Positions 16,386-25,036 of a stretch of DNA of 64,000 bases are shown here, in pieces (within the stretch, counting starts at the first letter, position 1; every line of letters begins with the position of its first letter). The DNA is from Methanofollis liminatans DSM 4140. GTDB lineage: Archaea; Halobacteriota; Methanomicrobia; Methanomicrobiales; Methanofollaceae. Location of the stretch: NCBI RefSeq assembly GCF_000275865.1, contig NZ_CM001555.1, positions 310,001 through 374,000 of the forward strand. The letters run 5' to 3'. Made by a program: the position numbers and the translations under genes. Below the pieces are notes generated by a model, which had not been told where the DNA came from, ran no database searches, and saw only the letters and a list, made by a program, of their open reading frames with translations.

Positions 16386-16826
16386 TTAAACCCCGCTCGA
16401 GTTGTAGACGATCCGGTTGATCCCGCCCCCGGTCGTGCTGCCGGTCACGCCCATCGTCGCCCCGATCCCGGCGATGGCGATCCGGCTCCTGATATCGCCC
16501 CGGGAGATCATCACCACCTGGTCCCCCCCGCTCCCGTCCAGGTCGACGGCATAGTCCTGGCCGGCCACGTCGTCAGGGATATCGAACTCGGTAGCGATCG
16601 TCCCGTTGTCCGGGGCGATCATGTAGACGTCCACGACCCTGGTGGAAAGGCCGTTGCCGATGTCCACGAAGGAGTGGTAGGCGAGTTTGTTCGCCGGGCC
16701 CTCCATGAAGACGGCGTTCACGGCGAACATCGTGATCACCAGGAGCACCACCAGGATGCCGGTGATGGTGACGTATTCGATCATGCTTGTCGCGCCGTCT
16801 TCGTCAGTAATGGATCGTTGCGTCAT
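16386..16826 (-). CDS. pilin-like single-anchor surface protein
   Basis: A 146-residue protein with a short acidic leader (MTQRSITDEDGAT), a hydrophobic helix (about 16-42) and an ectodomain containing FVDIGNGLSTRVVDVYMIAPDNGTI. The layout matches archaeal type IV pilin-like minor components (DUF7266-like in haloarchaea). Its start lies 23 bp inside the preceding gene, and the next gene begins 1 bp after its stop, so it is tightly embedded in the operon. Confidence 0.75.
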   Translation of the reverse strand: MTQRSITDEDGATSMIEYVTITGILVVLLVITMFAVNAVFMEGPANKLAYHSFVDIGNGLSTRVVDVYMIAPDNGTIATEFDIPDDVAGQDYAVDLDGSGGDQVVMISRGDIRSRIAIAGIGATMGVTGSTTGGGINRIVYNSSGV

Positions 16827-17190
16827 ACTCTGTCACCCCGTTGTTGAAGTGCAATTTCGTTAGGTTATATTTTATTCCGGTTCCTGACGTGGTGATCTTA
16901 TTGACCGAATAATTCACGATGGTGTTTTTTCTGGTCTCTTCGAGGACGAGGATGTCCTGATGGAGGGACGCGTTGATCGCACCGTCGTACACGTCTCCGG
17001 TATCGATGAGGGTGAAGACCTCGCTCTGGAGGTCCCTGATCTCGCTCTTCGGGAATTCGAGCACGCCCTCCGCGGTCGTCTGCCCGACCAGGGTCGCCTG
17101 GTTGATGACCAGCGCCAGGAAGAAGATGGAGACCGCCACGATAAAGCCCATCATCACGATCCACTGCCCCTCGTCGTCTAATTTCTCCAT
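16804..17190 (-). CDS. pilin-like single-anchor surface protein
   Basis: A 128-residue protein: leader MEKLDDEGQW, a helix of about residues 11-33 (IVMMGFIVAVSIFFLALVI) and a small ectodomain. The DEGQ-before-helix pattern resembles haloarchaeal DUF7261 proteins. It overlaps the genes on both sides (13 bp and 23 bp). The central ectodomain segment SEIRDLQSEVFTLIDTG looks helical and may pack against the pilin-like helix. No catalytic motif is visible. Confidence 0.75.
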   Translation of the reverse strand: MEKLDDEGQWIVMMGFIVAVSIFFLALVINQATLVGQTTAEGVLEFPKSEIRDLQSEVFTLIDTGDVYDGAINASLHQDILVLEETRKNTIVNYSVNKITTSGTGIKYNLTKLHFNNGVTEYDATIHY

Positions 17191-17684
17191 ATGAGCACCT
17201 CCAGCATCACGACTCGATCTCTGTCAATAAAGTCTGTGGGCGTGCCTGTCGGTTTGCCCGGGATTGTTGCGAGTCTCGTCACCCGCACCGCCTGCTCGTA
17301 ACCGGTCCTTCCGCCGTCGAATCCGAATGGTGTTGTGTTGATCTTGCTGTCGGCCTTCCTGTACAAGACCCCGGCGGCGAACTGGAGGGTGTCGTTGGCC
17401 CCTGTGGTTCTGTTGTTCAACAGTGAACCGAACTCGCTTCTGAAATCGGGGGTGTTCCATGTCCTGAGGTAGCGCGTGAGGTTGCTCTCCTCACCCTCCT
17501 CTGCGGGCGTGTCCATCACCAGGAGGACGTCGTTTCCCAGCACCTCCAGCTGCATGTCGGTGATATGGGAGTCGCCGGGCGTGTAGATGCTCGTCGTGCC
17601 TGCCACGAGGTACACGGTGGCCAGGATCACGAAGGCGGCGGCGATCCCCTCCATCGTGTAGAGCTGGGCCGAGTCGTCTACCAT
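17178..17684 (-). CDS. pilin-like single-anchor surface protein
   Basis: A 168-residue protein with leader MVDDSAQLYTMEG and a hydrophobic helix at about 14-30. The AQLYTMEG block before the helix corresponds to the A-x-TLEG pattern of haloarchaeal DUF7288 proteins. The ectodomain has no recognisable enzymatic motif. Overlaps of 7 bp upstream and 13 bp downstream show translational coupling with its neighbours. Confidence 0.75.
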   Translation of the reverse strand: MVDDSAQLYTMEGIAAAFVILATVYLVAGTTSIYTPGDSHITDMQLEVLGNDVLLVMDTPAEEGEESNLTRYLRTWNTPDFRSEFGSLLNNRTTGANDTLQFAAGVLYRKADSKINTTPFGFDGGRTGYEQAVRVTRLATIPGKPTGTPTDFIDRDRVVMLEVLIWRN

Positions 17685-18742
17685 ACTGCCACCTCCAGCA
17701 CGGCGGGTTTCAGGAGCGGCTTCGTGACGTTGCGCAGGTCGGTCGGGGTGTAGGGGAAGGTGCCGGTGATGTTAGTGTTCTGGTTTTCAGTGTTTTCGAA
17801 CTCGAAAACTACATCTATTCTATCTCTGTATGGTATTTCGTAAAGGAGCCCTGGTTTAATGAGCAAGGAGATATTGCTACTCACGTTTATTGGGCTGTCA
17901 CCGTCTTCTATTGGAGGTTTTTTAATCTCTCCATCGACACGGAAGAGGATAAACCGGGTCGACTGTGTTTCAGTGATAGGTATTTTGCTGTCATGCTTGA
18001 GCGTCACCTTCGTAAGGCTGGCATTAACTGCTGTTTCATTCTGGGTTTTGTCCAGGTTGTCAAGGGTGATCGCTATCTCCTCTCCTAAAGGATCGACCCG
18101 GTACGCCGGCGACGGCGCCAGCAGATCGGTGAAGTTCAGGCTGACGCTGAAGGTCGAGGTCGCCCCCGGCGCCGTCGCCGGATCAGCAGCATAATCTTTC
18201 AGCACACTCTCATTGGAGAAGTCCAGCCTCGCCGAACTGGCGTTCTTCACCAGCACCACCCTCCTGATAGAGCCGTACTCCCCGTCCGGAGTTTCGTCGC
18301 CGAGGTGGTACTCGAATGACTCGTCCTTCGCCTTCAGGGTGATGTTAAAGGAGTATGGGATATCTGAAAAGAATACTCTGCTCCGGTAGAACGCGGGGTC
18401 TTCTCTGTACTTCGTCTGGTTTAAAAACCGCGCGACCTTTGCAATCGAAAGAATATTTGGCGTTTCCTTCGAGACTGCAAGCCCCATCCGCTGTATTTCA
18501 TCGTCCCGTTTGATCTCCCACCGGGATCCCACCCCTCCATTCACATCCTCAAACCACCCCGGGTCCTCGGCGAGGATCACCGAGGTGCGGTAGGCGACGC
18601 CGTCGTAGTCGATCGTGGCGCTCTGGAGCCCTGCGAGCATCCCGGGCACCATCCCGGCCGCGACGATGAGGGAGAGGAGAAAGATCGTGAACCCCGCGAG
18701 GAAATCTATGGACATGAGGGCGTCGTCGTTTATCCGGGCCAT
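17678..18742 (-). CDS. large pilin-like single-anchor surface protein
   Basis: A 354-residue protein with leader MARINDDALMS, an anchor helix at about 12-36 (IDFLAGFTIFLLSLIVAAGM) and a large beta-rich ectodomain with many N-x-S/T sequons. The N-terminus resembles haloarchaeal DUF7287. It is the largest ectodomain of the operon and begins directly at the stop of the lipoprotein gene with no gap. Part of the 3' half (about 17760-18060) is visibly richer in A and T than the rest, suggesting fast-evolving or imported ectodomain sequence. Confidence 0.75.
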   Translation of the reverse strand: MARINDDALMSIDFLAGFTIFLLSLIVAAGMVPGMLAGLQSATIDYDGVAYRTSVILAEDPGWFEDVNGGVGSRWEIKRDDEIQRMGLAVSKETPNILSIAKVARFLNQTKYREDPAFYRSRVFFSDIPYSFNITLKAKDESFEYHLGDETPDGEYGSIRRVVLVKNASSARLDFSNESVLKDYAADPATAPGATSTFSVSLNFTDLLAPSPAYRVDPLGEEIAITLDNLDKTQNETAVNASLTKVTLKHDSKIPITETQSTRFILFRVDGEIKKPPIEDGDSPINVSSNISLLIKPGLLYEIPYRDRIDVVFEFENTENQNTNITGTFPYTPTDLRNVTKPLLKPAVLEVAVW

Positions 18743-19291
18743 TCAGATCGCCTCGCCGGTGCGTGCATCGAAGGTGGCGGCGTCGGGGCGGTCGCTGTGC
18801 GACCGTATGGTATAGGTGCCGTCCTCCAGCAGCAGGTCGGTCTGCTTTCCGGGAATGCCGATCGTCGCCGCGTGCAGGCGGTAGAGGTCGCCGGGCATCA
18901 CGATCTCGTCGAGGTGGAGGGGTTCGTCGGGCAGGGCCCCGCTCCATGCAAACCTCGACCACGTGCCGCGAGAATAGACGAGGAGAGAGGTGGCGTTCTC
19001 CTGGCGCACGCCGAGCACCCAGGTGCCCGCGCTCGCCGTTTCGGTGACGGCGGTGCCGCTCACCATGACGACCTGCATGCCGGTGACGTTCTCCAGCCCT
19101 TCCCCTGCGAGCATATCGAGTTCTTCGAGCGCCGTTTCGAGATCCGTCTTCGTTTCCAGAACCGGGCGGGTGATGTCCTGGATCCCGGCACCCTCACCTG
19201 ACGGCTGAGAGGGCGCCGAGGTGCACCCGCAGACGACGGAGAACGCGAAGATGCAGCAGATCGCCAGAATGAGCGGGGGGATAGGCTTCAT
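18743..19291 (-). CDS. lipoprotein heading the pilin-like operon
   Basis: A 182-residue protein with a lipoprotein signal: hydrophobic residues 8-20, then VVCGC with the candidate lipidated Cys at residue 23. An acidic central region (LETALEELDMLAGEGLENV) is followed by a beta-rich domain. The start is the ATG at 19291, behind GAGG at a spacing of 9; longer in-frame starts run through the promoter. A TATATATA at about 19319-19326 is the promoter. It is the first gene of the operon and may anchor or chaperone the pilin-like subunits. Confidence 0.8.
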   Translation of the reverse strand: MKPIPPLILAICCIFAFSVVCGCTSAPSQPSGEGAGIQDITRPVLETKTDLETALEELDMLAGEGLENVTGMQVVMVSGTAVTETASAGTWVLGVRQENATSLLVYSRGTWSRFAWSGALPDEPLHLDEIVMPGDLYRLHAATIGIPGKQTDLLLEDGTYTIRSHSDRPDAATFDARTGEAI

Positions 19292-19318
19292 ATCTGTGAT
19301 CCTCTTTAGGGTGGTTAC

Positions 19319-19326
19319 TATATATA
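19319..19326 (-). promoter_or_regulatory. TATA box of the pilin-like operon
   Basis: An ATATATAT run lies about 28-35 bp upstream of the lipoprotein start at 19291, at the right distance for a short leader. Confidence 0.55.
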
Positions 19327-19468
19327 TCGATCGAATCTCTATTATCGGTTTCAGATAGTTAGAATTCTGTTTTACGTCATTATGTCTCTCTTTGTCCGGC
19401 TGTGCCCCTTCCCGGTCCACGGATCGATCTGCGGGGGTGTGCCGGGCCGCAGGCGCCGGAGATCGTAT

Positions 19469-19498
19469 GGTAATACTTTTTTCATATCAGGTATTACC
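19469..19498. promoter_or_regulatory. inverted repeat operator upstream of the FmdE-family gene
   Basis: GGTAATAC at 19469-19476 and its exact reverse complement GTATTACC at 19491-19498 are separated by 14 bp and end 7 bp before the ATG at 19506. The arm length and 14-bp spacer are like the two-half-site operators of metal-responsive NikR/ModE-type regulators, but I cannot name the regulator. A protein bound here would cover the transcription start. Confidence 0.65.
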
Positions 19499-19505
19499 CT
19501 ATCGT

Positions 19506-20114
19506 ATGCAATCACCAACATACGAGGATGTGATCCGCTTCCACGGTCACACCTGCCCGGGCGTCACCTTCGGCTACCGTGCTGCCGGGATCGCCATGGA
19601 GCGGACCGGTTCGGTGCGGGCGCCCGACGAAGAGCTCGTCGTCATCGTCGAGAACGACGCCTGCGGCGTGGACGCCTTCCAGGTCATCACCGGCTGCACC
19701 GTCGGGAAGGGAAACCTTCTCCTCCGCGACCTCGGCAAGAACGCCTGGACCCTCATCAACCGCACCACCGGCAAAGCCGTGCGGATCGCGACCCGCCCCT
19801 CTTTCTCGATCGAGGCGATCGACCCCGAGTTCCTGCCCCTGCGGGCGCGGGCATGGGGTGCCGGTGCAACCCCTGAAGAGAAACAGGCCTATGAAGAGCA
19901 CTTAATGGCGATCTGCGATGCGATCCTGACGCGGCCGGCCGAGGAGATCTTCACGATCCAGGAGATCGAGCCCGAGATCCCGGAACGGGCGCGGATCTTC
20001 AGGTCGTACATCTGCGCCGTCTGCGGCGAGTCGGTCGCCGAGTCCAGGGTGCGCATGCGGGACGGCAAGACGGTCTGCATCCCCTGCGCCGGCGAATATA
20101 CGCGGGGCTGGTGA
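19506..20114 (+). CDS. FmdE-family protein with C-terminal zinc ribbon
   Basis: A 202-residue protein. Residues 13-19 are HGHTCPG, the metal-binding motif of FmdE (formylmethanofuran dehydrogenase subunit E) proteins, and NDACGVDAFQVITGCTVGKGN is the second conserved block. The C-terminus carries a zinc ribbon (CAVCGES and CIPCAGEY). FmdE-type proteins are linked to molybdenum or tungsten formylmethanofuran dehydrogenase but many free-standing copies have no proven role. The gene is monocistronic, preceded by a perfect 8-bp inverted repeat and followed by oligo-T and oligo-A tracts. The catalytic fmd genes are not in the window. Confidence 0.88.
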   Translation: MQSPTYEDVIRFHGHTCPGVTFGYRAAGIAMERTGSVRAPDEELVVIVENDACGVDAFQVITGCTVGKGNLLLRDLGKNAWTLINRTTGKAVRIATRPSFSIEAIDPEFLPLRARAWGAGATPEEKQAYEEHLMAICDAILTRPAEEIFTIQEIEPEIPERARIFRSYICAVCGESVAESRVRMRDGKTVCIPCAGEYTRGW

Positions 20115-20130
20115 GCGGCCCCTCCGCACA

Positions 20131-20145
20131 TTTTTCTAAAAAAAA
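20131..20145. terminator. bidirectional oligo-T/oligo-A terminator
   Basis: Five Ts (20131-20135) and eight As (20138-20145) separate the convergent FmdE-family and DUF1015 genes, giving T-rich 3' ends on both strands. Confidence 0.65.
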
Positions 20146-20146
20146 G

Positions 20147-21418
20147 TTATTCTTTCTTCCCCTCGCCCAGGGTGTGGATCACAAGCCCGGAGAGGAGTTT
20201 AGGCTCGAACCAGGTCGACTTCGGGGGCATGACCTTGCCGTCGTCGGCGATCGCCATCACCGTCTCCACGTCGACGGGCTGCATCGAGAAGGCGACGGCG
20301 AACTCCCCTGAGTCCACCCGCTCCTCCAGGTCGGCCAGGGGCCGCGCCCCGCCGAGGTACTGGAGGCGGGCGTCGCCGCGGGGGTCGGTGATCCCGAGCA
20401 TCCCTTCGAGCACCGTCCGCTGGAGGTACGAGACGTCGAGAGAGCCGATGACGTCCTCCGGGTTTTTCACCGGCGTGGAGAGTTCGTACCATATCCCGCC
20501 GAGGTACATGTGGACGACGTGGAGGTTCGCCGCCTCTTTCAGGGGGGGCACGCGGAAGACCGTGTCGTCGATCTCGCCGTACGGCCTGACGTCGAAGCGC
20601 TCCTTCAGGGCCGCGAGGAACGACGCCGGGGTGTACTGCCCGAGGTCGGTGACCAGGCGGGAATACCCGTGGATCTTCACCCGCTTGTGGGCGAAGAGGA
20701 TCGCCATGAACCGCCCGTCCTCTGGCCCGTAGGTCCCGGCCTTCCGGCGCTCCTGTGCGATCGTGACCGCCGACTTCGCACGGTGGTGGCCGTCGGCGAT
20801 ATATGCCGCCGGCACCCTGGCGAAGAGGTCCTCGATATGGGCGAGGCGGACGCGGTCGGTGATCCTGAAGAGTTCGTGGACATTGCCCTGCTCGGTCTTG
20901 ACCACGGCGTCGGGTTCGCCCTCAGGGAGGATCGATTCGATGTAGCCGAAGACGTCGCCCTCGTCCGGGTAGAGGACGACCACCAGCCCGGTGTTGGCGT
21001 TCGTGGCGTCGATGTGCCTGGTCCGGTCCCGCTCCTTGTCGTAGCGGGTGTGCTCGTGCTTCTTGATCACGTCGTCGATGTAGTCGTCCACGTCCAGGCA
21101 GGCGACCAGGCCGAGATAGAGGCTGCCGCCCTGCTTCACCCGGTAGAGGTAGACCGAGGGGGCGTCGTCGCGCTGGAGCATCCCCTTCTCCTGCAGCTCC
21201 TGGAAGTTCTCCCTGGCCTGCACGTAGATCTGCTCGTCATCCGCCGGGATGTCAGGGAGGAGGGCGTCGGTACGGCTCACATGCAAAAACGAGAGCGGGT
21301 TTTTTCTGATGATCTCTGCCGCTTCATCGGCCGTCACGACGTCGTACGGCACCGAGGCTATCTGCGCGGCATATGCGCGTTGTGGCCTGAGCCCTGTAAA
21401 CCGGTATACCTTCACCAT
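20147..21418 (-). CDS. DUF1015-family protein
   Basis: A 423-residue soluble protein with family blocks RPQRAYAAQIASVPYDVV, NPLSFLHVSR, IYVQARENFQEL, HEHTRYDKERDRTRHIDATNAN and AYIADGHHRAKSA. The HEHT and DGHHR segments look like a nucleotide- or metal-binding site. The function is not established in the literature I know. The ATG at 21418 (MVKVYRF) has AGGTG 10 bases upstream; a GTG three codons earlier is less likely. It is monocistronic. Confidence 0.88.
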   Translation of the reverse strand: MVKVYRFTGLRPQRAYAAQIASVPYDVVTADEAAEIIRKNPLSFLHVSRTDALLPDIPADDEQIYVQARENFQELQEKGMLQRDDAPSVYLYRVKQGGSLYLGLVACLDVDDYIDDVIKKHEHTRYDKERDRTRHIDATNANTGLVVVLYPDEGDVFGYIESILPEGEPDAVVKTEQGNVHELFRITDRVRLAHIEDLFARVPAAYIADGHHRAKSAVTIAQERRKAGTYGPEDGRFMAILFAHKRVKIHGYSRLVTDLGQYTPASFLAALKERFDVRPYGEIDDTVFRVPPLKEAANLHVVHMYLGGIWYELSTPVKNPEDVIGSLDVSYLQRTVLEGMLGITDPRGDARLQYLGGARPLADLEERVDSGEFAVAFSMQPVDVETVMAIADDGKVMPPKSTWFEPKLLSGLVIHTLGEGKKE

Positions 21419-21497
21419 GAGGATCACGCACCTGATAAGCTGGTAGTAGTTTTGTCGGCGTCAATATATTATCTCCCGCGGGAATAGATGAGAAGAG

Positions 21498-21962
21498 ATG
21501 GAAGGGCCAGGATTTTTTCTTCGAAGGGCGAAAGCAGAGGACATCCCGGCGATTGTCGCCATCGAGAAGGAGTCCTTCGTCGACCCCTGGAACGAGGAGA
21601 CGTTTCAGCAGTCACTGGAGTACTGGGCCGACTCGTTCTTTGTTGCGGTTGTCGGCGGTCATGTCGCCGGTTTCATCGTCGGCGGGCTTGAAGATACGGG
21701 CGAGGCGATCTACGGGCATATCTGCAACTTCGCGGTCGCCGAACGCTTCCGGGGGTGCGGCATCGGGCGGGTGCTCGTCCGCCGGGCCGAGCAGCAGTTC
21801 GCCCTCCGCCTCGCCGAAGGGGTGCAGCTGGAGGTGCGGGTCTCCAACACCCCCGCGCAGGCGTTCTACCAGAAGCTGGGGTATGAACCGGTCTTCACCG
21901 TCGGGGGCTACTACTCGAATGGCGAGGACGCCCTGGTGATGATGAAGTGGTTCAGGTTTTAG
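21498..21962 (+). CDS. rimI: GNAT acetyltransferase, RimI-like
   Basis: A 154-residue GNAT protein. Motif A is ICNFAVAERFRGCGIGRVLV with the acetyl-CoA pyrophosphate loop RGCGIG, and the RimI-type N-terminus is RRAKAEDIPAIVAIEKESFVDPW. The block LEVRVSNTPAQAFYQKLGY matches N-terminal acetyltransferases that modify ribosomal and other proteins. Its stop overlaps the convergent HMG-CoA reductase stop by 4 bp. Confidence 0.9.
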   Translation: MEGPGFFLRRAKAEDIPAIVAIEKESFVDPWNEETFQQSLEYWADSFFVAVVGGHVAGFIVGGLEDTGEAIYGHICNFAVAERFRGCGIGRVLVRRAEQQFALRLAEGVQLEVRVSNTPAQAFYQKLGYEPVFTVGGYYSNGEDALVMMKWFRF

Positions 21963-23167
21963 CCGCGGCCGAGTTCTTTGTGGGCCCGGGCGAGGTGGTT
22001 TGCGGCGAGGGCGCCCAGGAGGGAGAGTTCGCCGGCGAGCACCCCTGCAGCGATGATCTCGGCGAAGGCCTTTGCGTTCGCTCCTTCGGGCTCGCCGCCG
22101 CCGGCGACGCCGAGGAGGGAGAGGCAGGCCGCCTGGGTGTCGATCCCGGTCCCGCCGCCGACGGTGCCGACCTGGACGGCCGGGAGGGTGACGGCGACAT
22201 ATGCGCCGTCGTCGGTCGCCTCGGCCGTGGTGATGCAGCTGCTCCCCTCGACGACGTGGGCGGCGTCCTGGCCGCAGGCGAGGTAGAGGGCGGCAATGAT
22301 GTTTGCGGCGTGGGCATTGAAGCCGAGGGCGCCGGCCCGCACCGATCCGATGAGGTTTTTGCGGTAGTTGACCTCGGCGAGGGTCTTCGCGTCGGTCTTT
22401 AAGACCGTCTCGATCAGGTCGTTGCTCAGGTGCACGCCGGCGACGACGCTCTTGCCCCGCCCCTCGATCATGTTGATGGCAGAGGGCTTTTTGTCGGTGC
22501 ACATGTTGCCGGAGAGGGCGATGAGCCGCGCTCCCGTGGCCGCCTCCACACGGTCGGCGATCTCGGCGGTGGCGATCGTCACCATGTTCATGCCCATGGC
22601 GTCCTTGGTGTCATAGGCGCAGCGGAGGAAGACGTTGGTCCCGACGATATAGGGCGTGATCGAGAGGAGTTTTCCGCGTGCCGTGGTCTGTTCGGCCGCC
22701 GCGGCGAGGTCGGCGGTGTGGGCGGCGGCCCAGTCGGCGATCTCCCTGGCGTGGACGATGTCCCGTGCGGCAAAGACCGGGGCGCGGGTCATGCCGTCCT
22801 TGATGATCCTGACGTCGGCCCCGCCGGCCTTCGTGATCGCCGAGCAGCCGCGGTTCGCCGAGGCGACGAGCGCCCCCTCGGTCGTGGCGAGCGGGAGCCA
22901 GTAGGTCCCGTTCGCGTACTCGCCCATCACCTTCAATGGACCGGCGACGCCGACCGGCACCTGGACGGCGCCGATCATGTTCTCGATGTTCCGCTTCACC
23001 ACGCGGTCGATCCCGATCGAGAAGGTGCCGAGGGCCGCGAGGTCGGCGCCGGTTTCATCCTCGATATAGGCACGCCTGACCCTGACCGCCTCCTTTGGGG
23101 GCAGTTCCTTCTCCAGGGCGTAGAGTTTGAGGGTTCCATTTTTTAGTTTTGCGAGAGGATCATCCAT
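21959..23167 (-). CDS. hmgA: HMG-CoA reductase (class I)
   Basis: A 402-residue enzyme that reduces HMG-CoA to mevalonate with NADPH, the committed step towards archaeal isoprenoid lipids. Motifs include ENMIGAVQVPVG (catalytic Glu, residues 62-73), TTEGALVAS, DAMGMNMV and GTVGGGTG near the C-terminus. The start MDDPLAKLKNG at 23167 fits the family; a longer open frame upstream overlaps the divergent Trm5-like gene and is not used. The 30 bp between the two divergent ATGs leave little room for a promoter. Confidence 0.95.
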   Translation of the reverse strand: MDDPLAKLKNGTLKLYALEKELPPKEAVRVRRAYIEDETGADLAALGTFSIGIDRVVKRNIENMIGAVQVPVGVAGPLKVMGEYANGTYWLPLATTEGALVASANRGCSAITKAGGADVRIIKDGMTRAPVFAARDIVHAREIADWAAAHTADLAAAAEQTTARGKLLSITPYIVGTNVFLRCAYDTKDAMGMNMVTIATAEIADRVEAATGARLIALSGNMCTDKKPSAINMIEGRGKSVVAGVHLSNDLIETVLKTDAKTLAEVNYRKNLIGSVRAGALGFNAHAANIIAALYLACGQDAAHVVEGSSCITTAEATDDGAYVAVTLPAVQVGTVGGGTGIDTQAACLSLLGVAGGGEPEGANAKAFAEIIAAGVLAGELSLLGALAANHLARAHKELGRG

Positions 23168-23197
23168 GAGAATAGTGTTGGGAGATCCGGGATAAAG

Positions 23198-24121
23198 ATG
23201 CATGCCGAAGGCGACGAACTCTGGGGCCTCAGGGTGGATAAGAGGCGGGCCGAGGAGATGCGGCAGGACCTGATCGGCCGCGGCCTGCTGGAGCGGGGCT
23301 ATCGGCCGAGATCCGAGGGGGAGAGCCTGCTCCTGCCGCTGACCGGGGAAGTGCCGGGCGCCGAGCGGGCGGTCTTCACGCCCTTCCCGCCCAGGGAAGA
23401 CCTGGCGCGCCACGAGCTCGTGGGCGGGATCGCGATCCTGCAGGAGGAGGACCGGGCCGCCGCAGAGCGGATCCTCGCCTCCCGCCCGTCCCTCCACACG
23501 GTCGTCGTCCCGACCGGCCCGGTCTCCGGGGAATTTCGGACGCGTGCGCTCAAGGTCCTCGCGGGAGAGCCGACCACCCGGACGGTCGTCACCGAGCACG
23601 GCCGCCGCTTCGCCGTCGACCTCGCCCACGCCTATTTCTCGGCCCGCCTCTCGACCGAGCGGCAGCGGGTGCACGGCCTGATGGCCGAGGGCGAGGAGGT
23701 CTGCGATATGTTCGCCGGGGTCGGACCGTTTGCGATCGCCCTTTCGGACCGCGCTTCCTTCGTCGTCGCCGCCGACTTAAACCCGGCGGCGGTCTCCCTC
23801 CTCTGCGAGAACGTCAGGATGAACCGGTGCAGGAACGTCCTGCCGGTCCTCGCCGACGCCGCCCACCTGCCCGGGGTCTTCCCCCGCACCTTCGACCGGG
23901 TGATCATGAACCTCCCGATGGAGTCGGCGCAGTTCCTGCCGGCGGCCTTCGCCCTCTGCCGTCCCGGCGGGACGATCCACTATTATGCCCTCCAGGAGGA
24001 GGAGGGGGCGTACCTCGACCGCATCCGCGCCTTCCCGGTTGCGTCGGTCGCCGAGCGGCGGGTGCGGAGCTATTCGCCGGGCGAGTGGCACGCGGTGTAC
24101 GATATCGTGGTCGGGGAGTGA
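23198..24121 (+). CDS. Trm5-like tRNA (guanine-N1)-methyltransferase
   Basis: A 307-residue class I SAM methyltransferase. The Trm5 signature DLAHAYFSARLSTERQR lies at about 141-157, the SAM-binding loop CDMFAGVGPF at 169-178, the acidic loop AADLNPAAV shortly after, and the catalytic NLP motif in VIMNLPMES. These enzymes make m1G37, the first step of wyosine synthesis in archaeal tRNA-Phe. The next step, TYW1, is encoded at 41017-41922 in this window. The N-terminal 60 residues are more divergent. Confidence 0.88.
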   Translation: MHAEGDELWGLRVDKRRAEEMRQDLIGRGLLERGYRPRSEGESLLLPLTGEVPGAERAVFTPFPPREDLARHELVGGIAILQEEDRAAAERILASRPSLHTVVVPTGPVSGEFRTRALKVLAGEPTTRTVVTEHGRRFAVDLAHAYFSARLSTERQRVHGLMAEGEEVCDMFAGVGPFAIALSDRASFVVAADLNPAAVSLLCENVRMNRCRNVLPVLADAAHLPGVFPRTFDRVIMNLPMESAQFLPAAFALCRPGGTIHYYALQEEEGAYLDRIRAFPVASVAERRVRSYSPGEWHAVYDIVVGE

Positions 24122-24130
24122 GGTGTTCCC

Positions 24131-25036
24131 GTGCACCTCACCCGCTCCTTCACGCGGCGTATCCTGATCGCAGTGGCGGCTCTCCTTCTGCTGGTCTATA
24201 TCGCGCTCCCGGTGTTGTTCGGCGTCTTTGTCGTCATCCCGGCCGGCGCCGGGGTCGGCGCCCCGCCTTCCGGTTTTGAGGAGGTGACGCTCGTGGCCGA
24301 GGACGGCGTGCCGCTTGCCGCCTGGTACGCCCCGCCGTCAGGCACTGCGGCGATCATCCTGATCCACGGGGCCGGGGGTTCGCGTGAAGATCTGCGCCCT
24401 TACGCCGCCATGCTCAAAAAGCACGGTTACGGTGTCCTCGCCATCGACATGCGGGGGCACGGGATGAGCGGGGGCGCCACCAACCAGTTTGGCTGGGAGA
24501 GCGGCCGCGACGTGGGCGCCGCCGTCGCCTTTCTGGAGGGGCGCGAGGAGGTCGCCGCCATCGGCGGTATGGGGCTCTCCCTCGGCGGCGAGGTGCTCAT
24601 GGGTGCGGCGTCTGAATATCCTGAAGTCCGGGCGATCGTCGCTGACGGCGCCACGCACCGCTCCCCTGACGATCTTCTGGCGCTGGAGTCCGAGCGTCCT
24701 CTCTACCGGAGTTTCACGGCGCTGCTGATGTACGCCGCCGTGGGGGTGCTGAGCGGCGACCAGACGCCCGAACCGATACGGGACTCGATCGGTGATGCGG
24801 GGTCCACCGAATTTCTGCTGATCGTGGGGGGCGAAAAACCGATGGAGGAAGCATTCGGCCGCATGTACGCCCTGAGCGGGGACGGGCGGGCTTCCCTCTG
24901 GATCGCTCCCGGTGCCGGTCATACCGAAGCGTTCGCTCTTCTGCCTGACGAATACGAGGGGCGGGTCGTCGCCTTTTTCGACGAATATCTGCCGGTCGGC
25001 GCCCCGCTCCTCTACAGCGCCGCCGTCTTCAGGTAA
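24131..25036 (+). CDS. membrane-anchored alpha/beta hydrolase
   Basis: A 301-residue protein with a GTG start, an N-terminal membrane helix (about 10-38) and an alpha/beta-hydrolase domain facing outward. The oxyanion segment is IHGAGGS, the nucleophile elbow is GLSLGG, and the late His is in GAGHTEAF. It resembles COG1073/BEM46-type esterases or peptidases. It begins 9 bp after the Trm5-like gene and is probably cotranscribed. The substrate is unknown. Its last 25 bp overlap the convergent lipoprotein gene. Confidence 0.85.
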   Translation: MHLTRSFTRRILIAVAALLLLVYIALPVLFGVFVVIPAGAGVGAPPSGFEEVTLVAEDGVPLAAWYAPPSGTAAIILIHGAGGSREDLRPYAAMLKKHGYGVLAIDMRGHGMSGGATNQFGWESGRDVGAAVAFLEGREEVAAIGGMGLSLGGEVLMGAASEYPEVRAIVADGATHRSPDDLLALESERPLYRSFTALLMYAAVGVLSGDQTPEPIRDSIGDAGSTEFLLIVGGEKPMEEAFGRMYALSGDGRASLWIAPGAGHTEAFALLPDEYEGRVVAFFDEYLPVGAPLLYSAAVFR

